Positions 1 to 8,718 of a stretch of 64,000 nucleotides of DNA are shown piece by piece. Below the pieces are notes generated by a model that worked only from the letters and a program-made list of their open reading frames with translations, was not told where the DNA came from and ran no database searches. The translations under genes and the position numbers were made by a program. Within the stretch, counting starts at the first letter, position 1. Each line of letters begins with the position of its first letter. Source of the DNA: an uncultured Bacillota bacterium (GTDB lineage: Bacteria > Bacillota_I > Bacilli_A > RF39 > UBA660); the NCBI GenBank assembly GCA_900317975.1, contig ONIZ01000001.1, forward strand, positions 199,479 through 263,478, in the 5' to 3' direction.

Positions 1-378
1 ATAGAAATCTGAAAGATCAAGTTTGTTTGTGAAATCTTTATCAGCTTTAAAGAAGATACTGTCATTAAGTGTTTGGACATTATCTGCTTCAATCTTTTCC
101 TGAATTGTCTTTGGTGAAATAAGTCTATAGAAATTTGAATCAGATTCAATTGTCAAAGAAAAACCTTCATTCACACCTTCTTCATATATATCTGATAGCT
201 CTTTAAGGAAATCATAAGACATCAGAAACTTAATTGGAAGAATATAATAGTTATTGATTGATATCTGATCTTCCTTAATCCAGAACACATATTCTTGCTC
301 ATCATATTTTATAGCAACTGGATCATCATCATAAGTCTTCAAACTAAATACATGTCCTAAATTATCAATAAATTCCAT
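1..378 (-). CDS. Hypothetical protein, 3' end beyond the left edge
   Basis: An open frame runs on the minus strand from an ATG at 378 to the window edge without a stop (126 codons visible). The visible part is acidic and mixed in composition, starting MEFIDNLGHVFSLKTYDD, with no motif, signal peptide or membrane segment I recognise. It lacks the MKKL-type leader found on nearby genes. A TTATTTTTAAT box lies 36 nt upstream, which suggests late expression as a separate unit from the gene at 450. Function unknown; the reading frame is convincing because it stays open and has the codon use of its neighbours. Confidence 0.75.
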   Translation of the reverse strand, partial: MEFIDNLGHVFSLKTYDDDPVAIKYDEQEYVFWIKEDQISINNYYILPIKFLMSYDFLKELSDIYEEGVNEGFSLTIESDSNFYRLISPKTIQEKIEADNVQTLNDSIFFKADKDFTNKLDLSDFY

Positions 379-413
379 AGACAAAAATTATTTCTAATAC
401 ATAAATTTATATA

Positions 414-424
414 ATTAAAAATAA
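414..424 (-). promoter_or_regulatory. Candidate late-type promoter box TTATTTTTAAT
   Basis: An exact TTATTTTTAAT on the minus strand, followed by ATATAA, 36 nt before the start at 378. It belongs to the set of such boxes seen before virion and leader-family genes in this window. Confidence 0.4.
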
Positions 425-449
425 TTTTAAACAATTAAATTTAGGGCAT

Positions 450-857
450 TTATGTTAAACAAAGTTTAGATTCTCTATTAACATTTTCAAGACTATCTGA
501 GGAATGCATTCCATTTTTCATTTCATCTTTACCCCAGACTTTTCTTACTTTGTCTTTTATCTTCTTCATATCATCAATTGGATCATCACAACTCTTATGA
601 CAAGAGCAACATAGGCATTCATCACTTGACATATATTGGCATAGATCATCATAGAAATCTTTATCCTTATGCATTATATAAAGTTCTTTAGCTGTTTCAA
701 TAGGTAATTTCTTTTGTTCTTTTTGAACAACATCCCATCCATTGTTTTTCAGTAAGGTCAAAAAATCTTCAGTATGATCTAAGAATTCTGGCTTTAAGAT
801 AACAAAACCATTCAATTCATTTTGGGATTCTTTAATATGCTCAGTAAATTTCTTCAT
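450..857 (-). CDS. Small leader-bearing protein, unknown function
   Basis: A 135-residue protein starting MKKFTEHIKESQNEL. The first ten residues follow the register shared by many proteins here (M-K at 1-2, Ile at 8, Glu at 10, then Ser), which resembles the T4 capsid-targeting sequence. The rest is hydrophilic, with a cysteine/histidine cluster near residues 80-92 (CLCCSCHKSC) that could bind a metal. There is no membrane segment. It lies 22 nt downstream of the BspA-like gene at 880 and may share its transcript. Function unknown; packaging in the virion is inferred only from the leader. Confidence 0.7.
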   Translation of the reverse strand: MKKFTEHIKESQNELNGFVILKPEFLDHTEDFLTLLKNNGWDVVQKEQKKLPIETAKELYIMHKDKDFYDDLCQYMSSDECLCCSCHKSCDDPIDDMKKIKDKVRKVWGKDEMKNGMHSSDSLENVNRESKLCLT

Positions 858-879
858 ATATATTATTTAATATTATTTA

Positions 880-1500
880 TTACTTTGTTTGTGAGTGCCA
901 GCGTTTAGGCCATTTTGTCTTATCTTTTTCAACTGGGCAATTCTTTACCATGAGACATTGATCTGCGGATGGATCAATATTCCATTTATAAAGACTATGG
1001 TTGAATGGAGTATCTTTAAACATCATAGAAAAGTATTTAACATTCTTTACATTCCAGTTAGAAACATCTCCATTGAATTCTGATTGTGTAAACATAAATG
1101 ACATTTCTTCAACATTACTTACATCCCATAAAGATATATCTTGATTAAACTTTGTACCATTAAACATACCAAACATATTTTTTACATTTGAAACATCCCA
1201 CATAGAGAGATCTCCGTTGAATTCGGAATTAAAAAACATGCAACGCATAGATTTAACTTTACTTACATCCCATAAAGATATATCTCCATTAAATTTAGAA
1301 TAATAAAATACTTCATCCATATCTGTTATTTTTGAAGTATCTATATCATTAAGATCAGCATTATTGCCTCTTTCTTTAATTAATTCTTTTACTAATTTTA
1401 TTAATTCATCTTTTGTTTCTGGATGATAGTTATATTTAGACTTAAGATTGTCTTTTGATAGCCTGAATTTCTCTATTATGAACTGACTTAGTTTCTTCAT
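880..1500 (-). CDS. BspA-like (DUF285) 24-residue-repeat protein, array 1 member
   Basis: This is a member of the large repeat family of this phage. Residues 1-18 are the shared leader (MKKLSQFIIEKFRLSKDN). A hydrophilic linker follows, then a conserved segment ending NADLNDIDTSKITDM, then five 24-residue units of the pattern FNGDIS-x-WDVSNV-xx-M-xx-MF. The fifth is degenerate (PFNHSLYKWN) and the C-terminal cap diverges from the usual PLExNPPAWYK. Such repeats (Pfam DUF285; 'surface protein 26-residue repeat') form leucine-rich-repeat-like solenoids in mycoplasma and Bacteroidetes surface proteins, usually for binding. No signal peptide or lipobox is present, so surface export by the host route is unlikely. 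An ATG two codons upstream (1506) is possible, but the leader starts at 1500. Confidence 0.85.
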   Translation of the reverse strand: MKKLSQFIIEKFRLSKDNLKSKYNYHPETKDELIKLVKELIKERGNNADLNDIDTSKITDMDEVFYYSKFNGDISLWDVSKVKSMRCMFFNSEFNGDLSMWDVSNVKNMFGMFNGTKFNQDISLWDVSNVEEMSFMFTQSEFNGDVSNWNVKNVKYFSMMFKDTPFNHSLYKWNIDPSADQCLMVKNCPVEKDKTKWPKRWHSQTK

Positions 1501-1517
1501 ATACATTATTATTTTAT

Positions 1518-2120
1518 TTATTCTTTATACCATGCTGGAGGATTCTTTTCTAATGGAGAATAACAAAACATCCATTTCATATCTTTAACATTACTTACAT
1601 CCCATCCCGTTATATCTCCATTAAACTTAGATTTTTCAAACATTTTAAACATATACTTAACATTACTTACATCCCATTCTGATATATCTCCAGTAAATTG
1701 TGACTCCTGAAACATGCATGACATATTTTCAACATTACTTACATTCCATTTAGAGATATCTCCATTAAATTTTGACCTATAAAACATACATGCCATTTTT
1801 TTAACATTGCTTACATCCCATCCTGATATATCTCCATTAAACACTGATTCTTGAAACATATATTGCATATCTTTTACATTACTTACATCCCATAAAGAGA
1901 TGTCTCCATTGAATTCTGATTCTGAAAATATATCAAACATATTGGTAATTTTAGAAGTATCTATATCATTAAGATCTGCATCATTACCTCTTTCTTCAAT
2001 GAGTTTCTTTACTAATTCTTTTAGTTCATCTTTTGTCTTAGGATGATAGTTATAATGATGTTCAAGATTGTCTTTTGATAAGCGAAATTTCTCTATAATG
2101 AACTGGTTTAGTTTCTTCAT
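1518..2120 (-). CDS. BspA-like (DUF285) repeat protein, five units
   Basis: 200 residues: leader MKKLNQFIIEKFRLSKDN, linker with the HYNYHPKT element, the DADLNDIDTSKITNM segment, five well-conserved repeats and the standard cap SPLEKNPPAWYKE. The residues after DIS vary between units (L, G, K, E, G), as expected for an exposed variable face. It sits 17 nt upstream of the preceding gene and is probably co-transcribed with it. This is a near-canonical member against which others can be compared. Confidence 0.87.
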   Translation of the reverse strand: MKKLNQFIIEKFRLSKDNLEHHYNYHPKTKDELKELVKKLIEERGNDADLNDIDTSKITNMFDIFSESEFNGDISLWDVSNVKDMQYMFQESVFNGDISGWDVSNVKKMACMFYRSKFNGDISKWNVSNVENMSCMFQESQFTGDISEWDVSNVKYMFKMFEKSKFNGDITGWDVSNVKDMKWMFCYSPLEKNPPAWYKE

Positions 2121-2152
2121 ATATATTATTATATTATTACTTTATTTATTCT

Positions 2153-2677
2153 TTAATACCATGCTGGTGGATCATCTTCTAATGGAGATTCATAAAACAT
2201 ATTATACATATGTTCAACATTACTTACATCCCATTTAGATATATCTTGGCTAAACTCAGAAGCTTCAAACATTTCTTCCATATTAATAACATTTGTAACA
2301 TCCCATTCAGATATGTCTCCATCAAATTTAGAACTAGCAAACATATGATCCATATTCTTAACATTGTTTACATCCCATTGAGATATATCTCCATTAAATT
2401 TAGATTCTGCAAACATATAACGCATATCTTCAACATTACTTACATTCCATTCAGAGATGTTTCCATTAAAATTAGAATTCCAAAATAAAAAAGCCATATC
2501 AGTAATTTCTGCTGTATCTATATCATTAAGATCAGCATTATTGCCTCTTTCTTTAATTAATTTATCTACTAATTTACTTAGTTGATCTTTTGTCTTAGGA
2601 GATTTATATGTTAGTTCTCTAATATTATCTCTTGATAGTCTGAATTTTTCTGTTATGAACTGATTTAGTTTTTTCAT
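2153..2677 (-). CDS. BspA-like (DUF285) repeat protein, four units
   Basis: 174 residues, one 24-residue step shorter than the neighbour at 1518. The leader has Arg for Lys (RLSRDN), and the linker lacks the usual YNYHPKT, reading RELTYKSPKT instead. Four units follow, the last using the FSQDIS variant, and the cap ends at PPAWY. It starts only 9 nt after the stop of the probable virion gene at 2687, so array 1 is likely read from the promoter box at 3626. Confidence 0.86.
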   Translation of the reverse strand: MKKLNQFITEKFRLSRDNIRELTYKSPKTKDQLSKLVDKLIKERGNNADLNDIDTAEITDMAFLFWNSNFNGNISEWNVSNVEDMRYMFAESKFNGDISQWDVNNVKNMDHMFASSKFDGDISEWDVTNVINMEEMFEASEFSQDISKWDVSNVEHMYNMFYESPLEDDPPAWY

Positions 2678-2686
2678 ATATTATGT

Positions 2687-3601
2687 TTATATTGTATTTG
2701 TATTGAAGAAGTAATCAGCGCTATGATTTTTCTGAACCCATTCTTCTATTTTTTGTATTTCTTCAGAAGCCATATCTGAAAATCTTGAATAGTTGATTGT
2801 TACTCCGCCGGGCATACGGAATTCAAATGCACCCATAATAGTAGACATACTTCTAAGTCCAAATGCAACACATAGTCTAAAGAAATAATAGTTCTTATAT
2901 AAATCTTGTATCTTACATCTTATAAATGTTTGTAATACCACATCTGATGGTCCAAGATCTCCCATTATTACTAAATCATTAGAGAATTCATTATAGTTGA
3001 AAGTTACAGGAACATCAAATACAGATTTGAATGTACTGATTTCATAAAGTCCAGCAACCATGTCTGTCAATCTGTATCCTGAACCGTCTCCATAAGTGTC
3101 TGTCAAAGTACCGCCAGCACCAGATGCTAATATAGTATTGTTTATTACCATACGTTCTAGTGAAAAGTCTGACATTGCTCCATAATAATAGTTTGGATTT
3201 ACTTTATATACACCAAAAACACTAAGTACTTGTGGAGGTAGTTTGACAGTTGTATTATTGCATTTCCTACAAAAGTCTCTGTTTCGTACAACAAAATATC
3301 TTTCTTCAATACAGAAATCACAATTCTGCCAAAACCATTGGGCCGCTTGAATAATAAGTGGGGGAATAGATGCTGCTGGAATAGGAAGAGGCAAAGCGCA
3401 TGATTGAGTCAATTCCTGAATAATTCTCTGAATGAACTGATAATCAATCTGATCTTCCTGCTTTTGTCTAAGCTTCAAATAATCCTGCATTGATGTTGTT
3501 TGTGTAACTGGCTGATTTCCATTTGGATTTGTTCCAGAATTGTTTTGTGTAGGATCAATTGTTATATTGTTTATTCTATCTTGAACTGTATTACAAGCCA
3601 T
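2687..3601 (-). CDS. Probable virion protein (neck/head-completion-like), unassigned
   Basis: A 304-residue protein with a polar, Asn/Thr/Gln-rich N terminus (residues 1-40), a helical stretch, a Pro-rich segment (ALPLPIPAASIPPLII, about residues 72-87) and two CxxC-type pairs (NCDFC near 94-98 and FCRKC near 110-114) that could bind zinc. The C-terminal half mixes beta-rich segments and helices. There is no signal peptide or MKKL leader. The helix-Pro-helix pattern recalls head-tail neck proteins of large myoviruses, but I cannot assign it securely. The late-type promoter box 25 nt upstream supports a structural role. It leads the operon containing BspA-like array 1. Confidence 0.55.
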   Translation of the reverse strand: MACNTVQDRINNITIDPTQNNSGTNPNGNQPVTQTTSMQDYLKLRQKQEDQIDYQFIQRIIQELTQSCALPLPIPAASIPPLIIQAAQWFWQNCDFCIEERYFVVRNRDFCRKCNNTTVKLPPQVLSVFGVYKVNPNYYYGAMSDFSLERMVINNTILASGAGGTLTDTYGDGSGYRLTDMVAGLYEISTFKSVFDVPVTFNYNEFSNDLVIMGDLGPSDVVLQTFIRCKIQDLYKNYYFFRLCVAFGLRSMSTIMGAFEFRMPGGVTINYSRFSDMASEEIQKIEEWVQKNHSADYFFNTNTI

Positions 3602-3625
3602 TTCTTAACTATTATTGATATATAT

Positions 3626-3636
3626 ATTAAAAATAA
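3626..3636 (-). promoter_or_regulatory. Candidate late-type promoter box TTATTTTTAAT
   Basis: Exact 11-mer on the minus strand, followed by an AT-rich tract, 25 nt before the start at 3601. A near copy (CTATTTTTAAT) lies about 20 nt further upstream. Confidence 0.5.
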
Positions 3637-3703
3637 AAAAGTTAGTATTAAAAATAGGTAAAAAAATTATACGTTCCCAATTGAAAACAGCACGAATCTT
3701 AAA

Positions 3704-3717
3704 CTATTTTTATATTA
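3704..3717 (+). promoter_or_regulatory. Candidate early-type promoter box CTATTTTTATATTA
   Basis: A variant of the CTATATTATTATTG box, about 90 nt before the primase-helicase start at 3807. The intergenic region 3602-3806 separates divergent transcripts and holds this box and the minus-strand box at 3626; I see no other gene in it. Confidence 0.35.
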
Positions 3718-3806
3718 ATTAAATATTTATTAACGATTATTTGGCAGATTATTGAGCAATTTTCTCACTTCTATTATTTAAAAATATGTGTATGTGTAAG
3801 AAATAA

Positions 3807-6800
3807 ATGGGTAATCCAGATTTTAATAATATAAGAAAACTAAATGAGATATATACTAATAAAGCTCAACAGTCTTTAACTGAAATTCTTAAATCATTTA
3901 GTTGTATATCTAATAATATAAATCAAGAAATAATTCCCTTTAAGTATTCAAATATAAGGTTTGATGGATGTACTTCTGATGAACAACAACATTTTATCAA
4001 TGACCAGTTACAACTTATTGAATGCTTAGTAACTGATTCTATTTATGCTAAACAAGGATCTGTATATAACTGGAAATATATATATGATCTTTTGTATGAT
4101 GAGAACTATGCAAAGACAGATAAGAAATATCGTAAAGTTGTATATTCTACATCATCAACAATTCGTCCCGTTGGACAAACATCTTTTCAAACATGGAATG
4201 GACTTCAGATAATTGACTTAGATATCAAGAACAGTACAATAGCAAATTCATTAAAAGACATATTATTTGATGAGTTGTCTAAGTTTCATTGGTTTTTAGG
4301 ACTATGTAGATCAGCTTCAAGAAATTCATTACATATATGGACAAAAATCACTCCATTGACAATAGACAATAGTAAACGTAGAGTAGAATATATATGTAAT
4401 TTCAGACACAAGTATTCATATATCTATATTATATTACTTAAATATGCTTCACAGTTTGGTTATACAAAAGAAGACATCTTTAAGTATATGGATATGGCAA
4501 TGTGCAAGCCTCAACAGGGTATCTTCATATCTTCGGATAATGCTTATCTTTCAACAAATTTCTATGATACAAGATTGGATGTAAATTTTGAAGCCGCATT
4601 CAACACAGGAATAGAATCAATCAATTGGATTTCTCATAATGATCTTAAAGACATATTTGCAAAATTGGAATGGTTTACAGTTGATGAATTCTATGAGAAC
4701 AAGCATATTTCTGTGGAACAATTAGAAAACCTTACTGATTATGACAAGACAAAGGCAAAGGGAAAGAAACACTATAAGCACTCTCAACGTTGGCAGTTAG
4801 CAAATACACTTACTTCATTATTCGGAGAGGCAAAAGCATTTGAGATATTTTGTAATATATGTTCTGGTACATCAATAAGGGAGTTAAAAGGTGATATCAA
4901 GACAGCAGCAATTCATAACAAACCAATATCAAAATGGGCTGTAAAAGAATTGAACAAACAACATGGATTCAATATAAAGATAAAAGATGATAATACAGAT
5001 GTTATAGACAAAATTGCAAAAGAAATTGAAAATAGTGATAATGACAAATTAGATCCCATAAAGATATTGAATGACAAGACAGAACATGTAACATTATATA
5101 TGACAAAGGATCAATATCTAAGTGACATACAAGATCAAATTATTAGTAATTTGTCTCATATAACATTATTGGAAGCTGGTGCTGGTTATGGAAAGACGGA
5201 GATGATAAAGGGATTGAAAGCAAAGACATTATTAATATTGCCTTTCACATCAACAATAAAAGCAAAAGTTGAAGCAGATGAAAAGACGTCAGATTGGCTT
5301 TACTTCTATGGAAACAAAAGACCAGATCTTATTGACATATTGGGAACACAAAACATTTCTATGACAATTGACAAATTTTCAAGGTTGAATGTATATGAAT
5401 TGGATACAGCAAACTTTGAATATATTGTAATTGATGAGTCACATCTTCTTTTCACAAGTTCATATAGAGATGTTATGGGACCATGTATTCAAAGGTTGGC
5501 AAATTGTAAAGCAAAAATCATTATGATGACAGGAACACCAACAGGAGAAATATTGTTCTTCCCAAATATCAAACATATAAAAGTAAAGAAGGAAGATGTA
5601 AGAGACAAGACATGTGATTTTGTATTAGTTCCAACAGTAACAGAGCAGTTGTATGAAATGTGCAGATCAATTGCTGAGGATATAAGGGATGGCAAGAAGA
5701 TATTATTTCCGACAAATAAGGGCAATATATATTATGAACAGATATTAGGTATCATCCATCATATATTAGATAAAGAGTTTCATTCCGATAGGCAAATAAA
5801 GTCATTTTATTATAAGAAGGCAAAATACGGTGAAGATGCAATGGAAGACATTAATAACAATAAGACAATTGGGGACTACGATATCATATTTTGTACAACT
5901 TATCTTTCGGTAGGAGTAGACATTTGTGACAAATATAATTTTAGTATATATTTTAGTGATCCATTGATTCCTCAGGACATTGAACAGTATGCTAATAGAC
6001 TAAGAAACAATAATCTTCATATAAAAATGTTCTTACCTTATGAAGACAATAATGGATTTACAATTATTGGAGAGACAGTTAAGAAATTAGATCTATCATT
6101 TGATCAGAGGGATCTTATTTTTGCAAGAGACTTAGTGAAGACATGTAATGATATGCTTGAAAGAAATGAAGAAGAAGCAAAATATAATCCTCTTATATCT
6201 AGTCTATTGTCTACAAAAACATATTTGAAATATGATGAGAATGATTGCAGATATTATATAGATGAAACAACATATAAGTTGCATGTATTTGAAGAAAGAT
6301 ATTCAGAATTTGGAAAACAGTTGTCTATAATGGCAGATGGATTAAGATACTATGGATATAACACTCATATTATAAAGAAGACAGATAGAGCAACAGACAA
6401 TAAAGATAAAATTGATGAGATATTGAGAAACTGTAGAAACTTCAAATTCAATGAGGACACAATAAAGATAAAGAAATTCTTAAATCAACTTAATGATGGG
6501 AATATTGATTTCTATAAAGAACTTCAAAAGGGTAATTATGCAGTTTTCAGAGATAAAGATGAAAAGAATGTAAAGACCAGAGAAGAAAACAATCTATATG
6601 TTGAAGACATTGAAATATTGGAAAAGCATATGCCTATTATATCTAGTCTCTATAAATATTATGATTGTGACACTATAAGAACAATTTATGAATATTGTAT
6701 AGATCTAAAGTCTAATAGATTGAATGTCAGTAAACTAAGAAGAATCAGATCATTTGTAAGTATTGAAATGTCTAGACGAAAGAAACGATTAGACTTCCCA

Positions 6801-7415
6801 ATATTAAGATTTATTACTGATTGTAGAAAATGGGCTCTTGATAATCCTGTTACAACAAAGTTAGATATTGATATGTTCTTAGCAACTTGGACTTGTAAAT
6901 ATTGTAATAGTATAAAAGATATCATTATTGAAGACAAAGACTATTTGAATTATATGTATGAAATAGTACAAGAATATTGGAAAATAGTCATCATTCAATC
7001 TAATCCAAAATCTAAGAACATTCATATACATCCATTTGAACTATTATGGGAAACAAAGAATGAATTGTCAGATATCTATGGAAATCAGAATACAAAACTT
7101 TTCTTTATAAATGAATTGATGAATGAGCAAAAACCATTAGATCCAAATGATGAAGATGAAGAATCACTTCCAGATTTCACTAAAGAAAGTAAGTTAAAAG
7201 TTGCAGATATTATACAAGACATTCCAAATATCATACATAAGGAATTTGACTATTATACTTATTCTGAACTTGATGAATCTAACAAGAGATTTATGAGAAA
7301 GCAGGAAAATACTAATCCAATCAAGGACAACATATTCTATAATGCTTATGTTCATAACAACAATGATTCAGAAAAGATAGATAAGACAGACTTATTTACA
7401 GATGTACCATTCTAA
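3807..7415 (+). CDS. Primase-helicase: AEP-like N-terminal part plus superfamily 2 helicase
   Basis: A 1202-residue replication protein. Residues 132-180 contain GLQIIDLDIK (Asp137, Asp139) followed by S-L-H (174-176), matching the DxD and SxH motifs of archaeo-eukaryotic primases such as the VirE_N/BT4734 type common in Bacteroidetes. A helicase core follows: Walker A GAGYGKT (458-464), DESH box (543-546), motif III TGTPT (575-579) and motif VI QYANRLRNN (727-735), the order found in superfamily 2 helicases such as herpesvirus origin-binding proteins. The remaining C-terminal ~450 residues are not recognised and could bind DNA or partners. It probably primes and unwinds phage DNA. The helicase call is strong; the primase call rests on short motifs. 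It is the first gene of the rightward early block and ends before a strong terminator. Confidence 0.8.
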   Translation: MGNPDFNNIRKLNEIYTNKAQQSLTEILKSFSCISNNINQEIIPFKYSNIRFDGCTSDEQQHFINDQLQLIECLVTDSIYAKQGSVYNWKYIYDLLYDENYAKTDKKYRKVVYSTSSTIRPVGQTSFQTWNGLQIIDLDIKNSTIANSLKDILFDELSKFHWFLGLCRSASRNSLHIWTKITPLTIDNSKRRVEYICNFRHKYSYIYIILLKYASQFGYTKEDIFKYMDMAMCKPQQGIFISSDNAYLSTNFYDTRLDVNFEAAFNTGIESINWISHNDLKDIFAKLEWFTVDEFYENKHISVEQLENLTDYDKTKAKGKKHYKHSQRWQLANTLTSLFGEAKAFEIFCNICSGTSIRELKGDIKTAAIHNKPISKWAVKELNKQHGFNIKIKDDNTDVIDKIAKEIENSDNDKLDPIKILNDKTEHVTLYMTKDQYLSDIQDQIISNLSHITLLEAGAGYGKTEMIKGLKAKTLLILPFTSTIKAKVEADEKTSDWLYFYGNKRPDLIDILGTQNISMTIDKFSRLNVYELDTANFEYIVIDESHLLFTSSYRDVMGPCIQRLANCKAKIIMMTGTPTGEILFFPNIKHIKVKKEDVRDKTCDFVLVPTVTEQLYEMCRSIAEDIRDGKKILFPTNKGNIYYEQILGIIHHILDKEFHSDRQIKSFYYKKAKYGEDAMEDINNNKTIGDYDIIFCTTYLSVGVDICDKYNFSIYFSDPLIPQDIEQYANRLRNNNLHIKMFLPYEDNNGFTIIGETVKKLDLSFDQRDLIFARDLVKTCNDMLERNEEEAKYNPLISSLLSTKTYLKYDENDCRYYIDETTYKLHVFEERYSEFGKQLSIMADGLRYYGYNTHIIKKTDRATDNKDKIDEILRNCRNFKFNEDTIKIKKFLNQLNDGNIDFYKELQKGNYAVFRDKDEKNVKTREENNLYVEDIEILEKHMPIISSLYKYYDCDTIRTIYEYCIDLKSNRLNVSKLRRIRSFVSIEMSRRKKRLDFPILRFITDCRKWALDNPVTTKLDIDMFLATWTCKYCNSIKDIIIEDKDYLNYMYEIVQEYWKIVIIQSNPKSKNIHIHPFELLWETKNELSDIYGNQNTKLFFINELMNEQKPLDPNDEDEESLPDFTKESKLKVADIIQDIPNIIHKEFDYYTYSELDESNKRFMRKQENTNPIKDNIFYNAYVHNNNDSEKIDKTDLFTDVPF

Positions 7416-7456
7416 TACTATATAAAGACACACATACATACACATACATAATAGAT

Positions 7457-7498
7457 AAAGAACCATGAAGTCAATCTAAAATACTTTGTGGTTCTTTT
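7457..7498 (+). terminator. Rho-independent terminator after the primase-helicase gene
   Basis: AAAGAACCATGAAG (7457-7470) pairs with CTTTGTGGTTCTTT (7484-7497) to give a 14-bp stem with two G-U pairs and a 13-nt loop. The stem ends in TTTT, followed by AAATTTT. Confidence 0.75.
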
Positions 7499-7518
7499 AA
7501 ATTTTGATCTCTGATGAT

Positions 7519-7532
7519 CTATATTAATATTA
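7519..7532 (+). promoter_or_regulatory. Candidate early-type promoter box CTATATTAATATTA
   Basis: Located 30 nt before the start at 7562, with TTTTG 12 nt upstream of the box. It matches the box before the topoisomerase and sigma genes. Confidence 0.45.
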
Positions 7533-7561
7533 TATAAAACTGTTAAATTGATAATAAAAAT

Positions 7562-8707
7562 ATGATTGAAGAAAAGAAAGGTTATTCTTATAATGATTTG
7601 ACTATTATTCCTGAAGTCATTTCAAGTGTATCATCTCGTTCAGAATGTGATTGTAGAGAAGATAATGAATTCTTGCCGATATTTACAGCACCTATGGCAA
7701 GTGTAGTTAATGAAGACAACATAGATATTTTTTATGAAAATGGAATAAATGCAATAATTCCAAGAAACATTGATTTAAAAGTTCGTAAAAAATATATGAA
7801 TGAAGAACATTGGGTTGCTTTATCATTAAAGGAATTTAGAGATCTGTTTGTCAATAACTATTTAGATAGAGTTGGAACTTCAGATACATCCTATTATATT
7901 TGTGTGGATATTGCTAATGGGCATATGAAGTCATTATATGAAACTTGTCATACAGCTAAGAAAAATGCAATTGCTGCTGGGTATAAATTGACTATCATGA
8001 CTGGTAATATAGCTAATCCTAAAACATATGAATGGATTTGCAGATTTAATAATAAAAATGACATTAAAGTAATTGATTATATTAGAGTTGGGATCGGCGG
8101 CGGTTCAGGCTGTATCACTACATCTAATGTGAGTATTCACTACCCACAAGCAAGTTTAATTGATGAATGTTATAAAGTAAAGCTAAAATATTTCTTAAAA
8201 GATTGCCCGTTTATTATTGCTGATGGAGGTATTCGTAATTATGATCATGTAATCAAGGCTTTAGCATTAGGAGCAGATTATGTTATGATTGGTAGTCTAT
8301 TTGCACAGTGTATTGAATCATCTGGAGATAAATATTTTCAATCTAATGATGTATTTATTTATGATGAATGGGATCCAAATTATTTTAAAATTAATAATGA
8401 TGGTGAATGGACTGGTAAATTAAAAGTTTGGAATGATATTGATTATATTGGGCCACTTGAAGTAAAGTTCTTTGGTATGGCTTCTGCAGATGGACAGAAA
8501 TCTATATCTGGGCATAAGACAAAGACTGCAGAAGGAATCACAAAATATTTACCGGTTAAATATACATTAAAGGGATGGGTAAACAACATGGAAAGTTATC
8601 TTCGTTCAGCAATGTCTTATTGTGATTGTAAAGAGCTTAATGACTTCATTGGAAAACCAAGACTTATTCCAAATAGTATATCAGAAATACAAGCAGTAAA
8701 TAAATAG
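7562..8707 (+). CDS. IMP dehydrogenase / GMP reductase family enzyme
   Basis: A 381-residue TIM-barrel purine enzyme. Family signatures are YNDLTIIP near the N terminus, FTAPMASV, the catalytic loop GIGGGSGCITTSNV with the nucleophilic Cys at residue 184, IADGGIRNYDHVIKALALGADYVMIGS in the phosphate-binding region, and a C-terminal flap with AEG and LRSAMSYC. No CBS domains are inserted, and the length is short for bacterial GuaB (about 490) but close to GMP reductase or CBS-less IMPDH. It either makes XMP from IMP or returns GMP to IMP; I cannot tell which from sequence alone. In a phage it would adjust guanine nucleotide pools during replication. It forms an operon with the kinase-like gene 11 nt downstream and ends in TAG. 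Confidence 0.85.
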   Translation: MIEEKKGYSYNDLTIIPEVISSVSSRSECDCREDNEFLPIFTAPMASVVNEDNIDIFYENGINAIIPRNIDLKVRKKYMNEEHWVALSLKEFRDLFVNNYLDRVGTSDTSYYICVDIANGHMKSLYETCHTAKKNAIAAGYKLTIMTGNIANPKTYEWICRFNNKNDIKVIDYIRVGIGGGSGCITTSNVSIHYPQASLIDECYKVKLKYFLKDCPFIIADGGIRNYDHVIKALALGADYVMIGSLFAQCIESSGDKYFQSNDVFIYDEWDPNYFKINNDGEWTGKLKVWNDIDYIGPLEVKFFGMASADGQKSISGHKTKTAEGITKYLPVKYTLKGWVNNMESYLRSAMSYCDCKELNDFIGKPRLIPNSISEIQAVNK

Positions 8708-8718
8708 AAATAATATAT

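Larger units (their letters stand above)
880..2677 (-). repeat. BspA-like gene array 1 (three genes, 72-nt coding repeats)
   Basis: Three tandem genes with 5, 5 and 4 repeat units. At DNA level the units appear as direct repeats of about 72 nt (one AACAT-ended unit per 24 codons on the plus strand). All three genes read leftward behind the virion gene at 2687. Confidence 0.85.

Noticed and set aside
2210-2488. Plus-strand open frames antisense to the BspA-like arrays (also near 32260, 34900, 37007, 51676, 53553)
   Set aside because: They arise because the repeat codons lack stops on the opposite strand; their translations are low-complexity Ile/Phe/His-rich copies of the repeat and have no promoters or starts in context.
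880-2677. BspA-like proteins as host-exported surface lipoproteins
   Set aside because: None has a signal peptide or lipobox; the charged MKKLNQF leader lacks a hydrophobic core.
7416-7561. tRNA genes in intergenic gaps
   Set aside because: Gaps are short and AT-rich; no cloverleaf with CCA-adjacent acceptor stem or TTC-loop sequence was seen by eye. A tRNAscan-type search would settle this.
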